Origin: Roseobacter sp.
GTDB taxonomy: Bacteria > Pseudomonadota > Alphaproteobacteria > Rhodobacterales > Rhodobacteraceae
Assembly (NCBI GenBank): GCA_024636425.1
Contig: JAGXHB010000019.1
Span: 1-14,684 of the forward strand
Reading direction: 5' to 3'
Length of the DNA stretch: 14,684 nt
In this document: positions 13,735 to 14,684 of the stretch, in pieces
Layout of the letters: the number at the start of each line of letters is the position of its first letter
Position numbering within the stretch: position 1 is the first letter of the stretch
Translations under genes and position numbers: made by a program
The notes under the pieces: generated by a model
The model's database searches: none
What the model saw: only the letters and a program-made list of their open reading frames with translations
Told to the model about the DNA's origin: nothing

Positions 13735-14684
13735 TAGAAGGGCACATCATCCGATCCGGTCAGGTAACGCGAGACGACTTTCTTGATCCCGGCCTTCTCG
13801 AACTCGACCTCGAGCTTGTCGCCTTCGATGCCGATCACTGCGCCATAGCCGAATTTCTGATGGAACACGCGCTCCCCCATGGTGAAGCTGCTGACAGCGG
13901 CCATATCAATCGTAACGTTGCGCGCTTCCTTGGGCTGGCTCATCCCGCGGTCGTTGCTGCGCGATTGCAACCGCCGCCAACCGGGAGAGTTGTAGACATT
14001 CGCCTCTGCCGCTTTTTCGTGCAGGTTCGACTTGGGCATCGCAGCGCCAAAGCCCCCACCGTAAAGCCCGGGCGGGGTCAACACCTCGACATGATCGGCC
14101 GGCAGCTCGTCGACAAAGCGCGAGGGCATCGAACTTTGCCATTGTCCGAACACCCGACGGTTGGCCGCGAAGGAGATCGTGCAAAGCTGTTCGGCCCGCG
14201 TGATGCCCACGTAAGCGAGCCTGCGTTCCTCTTCCAACCCCTTGATCCCGCTTTCGTCCATGGACCGCTGCGAGGGGAAAAGCCCGTCTTCCCAGCCCGG
14301 CAGAAACACCGCGGGAAATTCGAGCCCCTTGGCCGCGTGCAGCGTCATGATCGACACTTTCGCGCCGCCATCGTCGCTTTCGTTGTCCATGATCAGGCTG
14401 ACATGTTCCAGAAACCCTTGCAGATTTTCGAACTGTTCCAGCGCCTTGACCAATTCCTTGAGGTTTTCCAGCCGCCCCGGTGCCTCTGGCGTCTTGTCGT
14501 TCTGCCAGTGGCCGGTATAGCCGGATTCGTCCAGAATGACCTGCGCCAGCTCGACATGGCTTACCTCAGGCGGGCCATACTCATAGCGGGTTTGAACACC
14601 GCCTTCGTCAATCACGCTGTCGTCATCAACCTCGACCATGCGGCGCGGTCCGCGCATCATCGTGTTCCACCGCTCGATCCCGTC
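13734..14684 (-). CDS. uvrD: DNA helicase II UvrD/PcrA, C-terminal part (5' truncated)
   Basis: Partial gene: the frame is open at the right edge, and 316 C-terminal residues are visible of roughly 750-800. This superfamily 1 3'-5' helicase acts in nucleotide excision and mismatch repair and in clearing proteins from DNA. The fragment carries helicase motif V (TLHAAKGLEF, 114-123 of the fragment, followed by VFLPGWEDGLFPS) and motif VI (EERRLAYVGITRA, 152-164). After a variable linker comes the C-terminal Tudor-like RNA-polymerase-binding domain (GERVFHQKFGYGAVIGIEG, 270-288, to VSRYL). UvrD and PcrA cannot be separated from this part. The Walker A half lies outside the window. Confidence 0.95.
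   Translation of the reverse strand, partial: DGIERWNTMMRGPRRMVEVDDDSVIDEGGVQTRYEYGPPEVSHVELAQVILDESGYTGHWQNDKTPEAPGRLENLKELVKALEQFENLQGFLEHVSLIMDNESDDGGAKVSIMTLHAAKGLEFPAVFLPGWEDGLFPSQRSMDESGIKGLEEERRLAYVGITRAEQLCTISFAANRRVFGQWQSSMPSRFVDELPADHVEVLTPPGLYGGGFGAAMPKSNLHEKAAEANVYNSPGWRRLQSRSNDRGMSQPKEARNVTIDMAAVSSFTMGERVFHQKFGYGAVIGIEGDKLEVEFEKAGIKKVVSRYLTGSDDVPF

Overview
The window looks like chromosomal DNA of an alphaproteobacterium of the family Rhodobacteraceae, probably the roseobacter group. The evidence is the GC-rich coding style, the gene order of the division and cell-wall (dcw) cluster, a leader terminator upstream of mraZ in the place of the Rhodobacter sRNA UpsM, and a DUF1127 gene followed by hairpin RNAs with CCUCCUCCC-type loops, an arrangement known from Rhodobacter sphaeroides. 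The genus is not determined.

Layout. Bases 2-724 (+) hold the C-terminal part of a BaiN/HI0933-type flavoprotein, convergent with the dcw cluster. Bases 794-10003 (-) hold the first half of the dcw cluster, transcribed mraZ, rsmH, ftsL, ftsI, murE, murF, mraY, murD, with ATGA overlaps or short gaps except for 134 nt between mraY and murD. Two copies of a GC-rich double-hairpin repeat lie downstream of mraY and of murD. The usual next genes (ftsW, murG, murC and so on) are not here, because the flavoprotein gene faces murD. Bases 10004-10931 are a long regulatory region: a perfect intrinsic terminator about 80 nt before mraZ (UpsM-like leader RNA), TGGGN direct repeats of 10-nt period (candidate MraZ operators), an AT-rich island with four DnaA-box-like 9-mers, and three GANTC (CcrM) sites. 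Bases 10932-12002 (-) encode the Fe-S carrier ATPase Mrp/ApbC. Bases 12003-12990 hold a regulatory-RNA locus on the + strand: a duplicated ~52-bp block with CTGC-N3-GCAG palindromes, one two-hairpin sRNA with a strong terminator, a 70-aa DUF1127 protein, and two more hairpin pairs with CCUCC-rich loops. Bases 12991-13530 (-) encode a cytochrome b561. Bases 13734-14684 (-) are the C-terminal part of the helicase UvrD/PcrA.

How the parts work together. The dcw genes make the lipid-linked peptidoglycan precursor (MurE, MurF, MurD, MraY) and the septal transpeptidase machinery (FtsI, FtsL). MraZ is the cluster regulator and RsmH a 16S rRNA methyltransferase. The upstream region appears to couple cluster expression to MraZ feedback, to leader termination and perhaps to the replication cycle through DnaA and CcrM. 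The DUF1127/sRNA locus resembles the stress-responsive ccaF1-CcsR locus of R. sphaeroides. It is the most interesting part of the window because of its duplicated operator blocks and the separate upstream sRNA.
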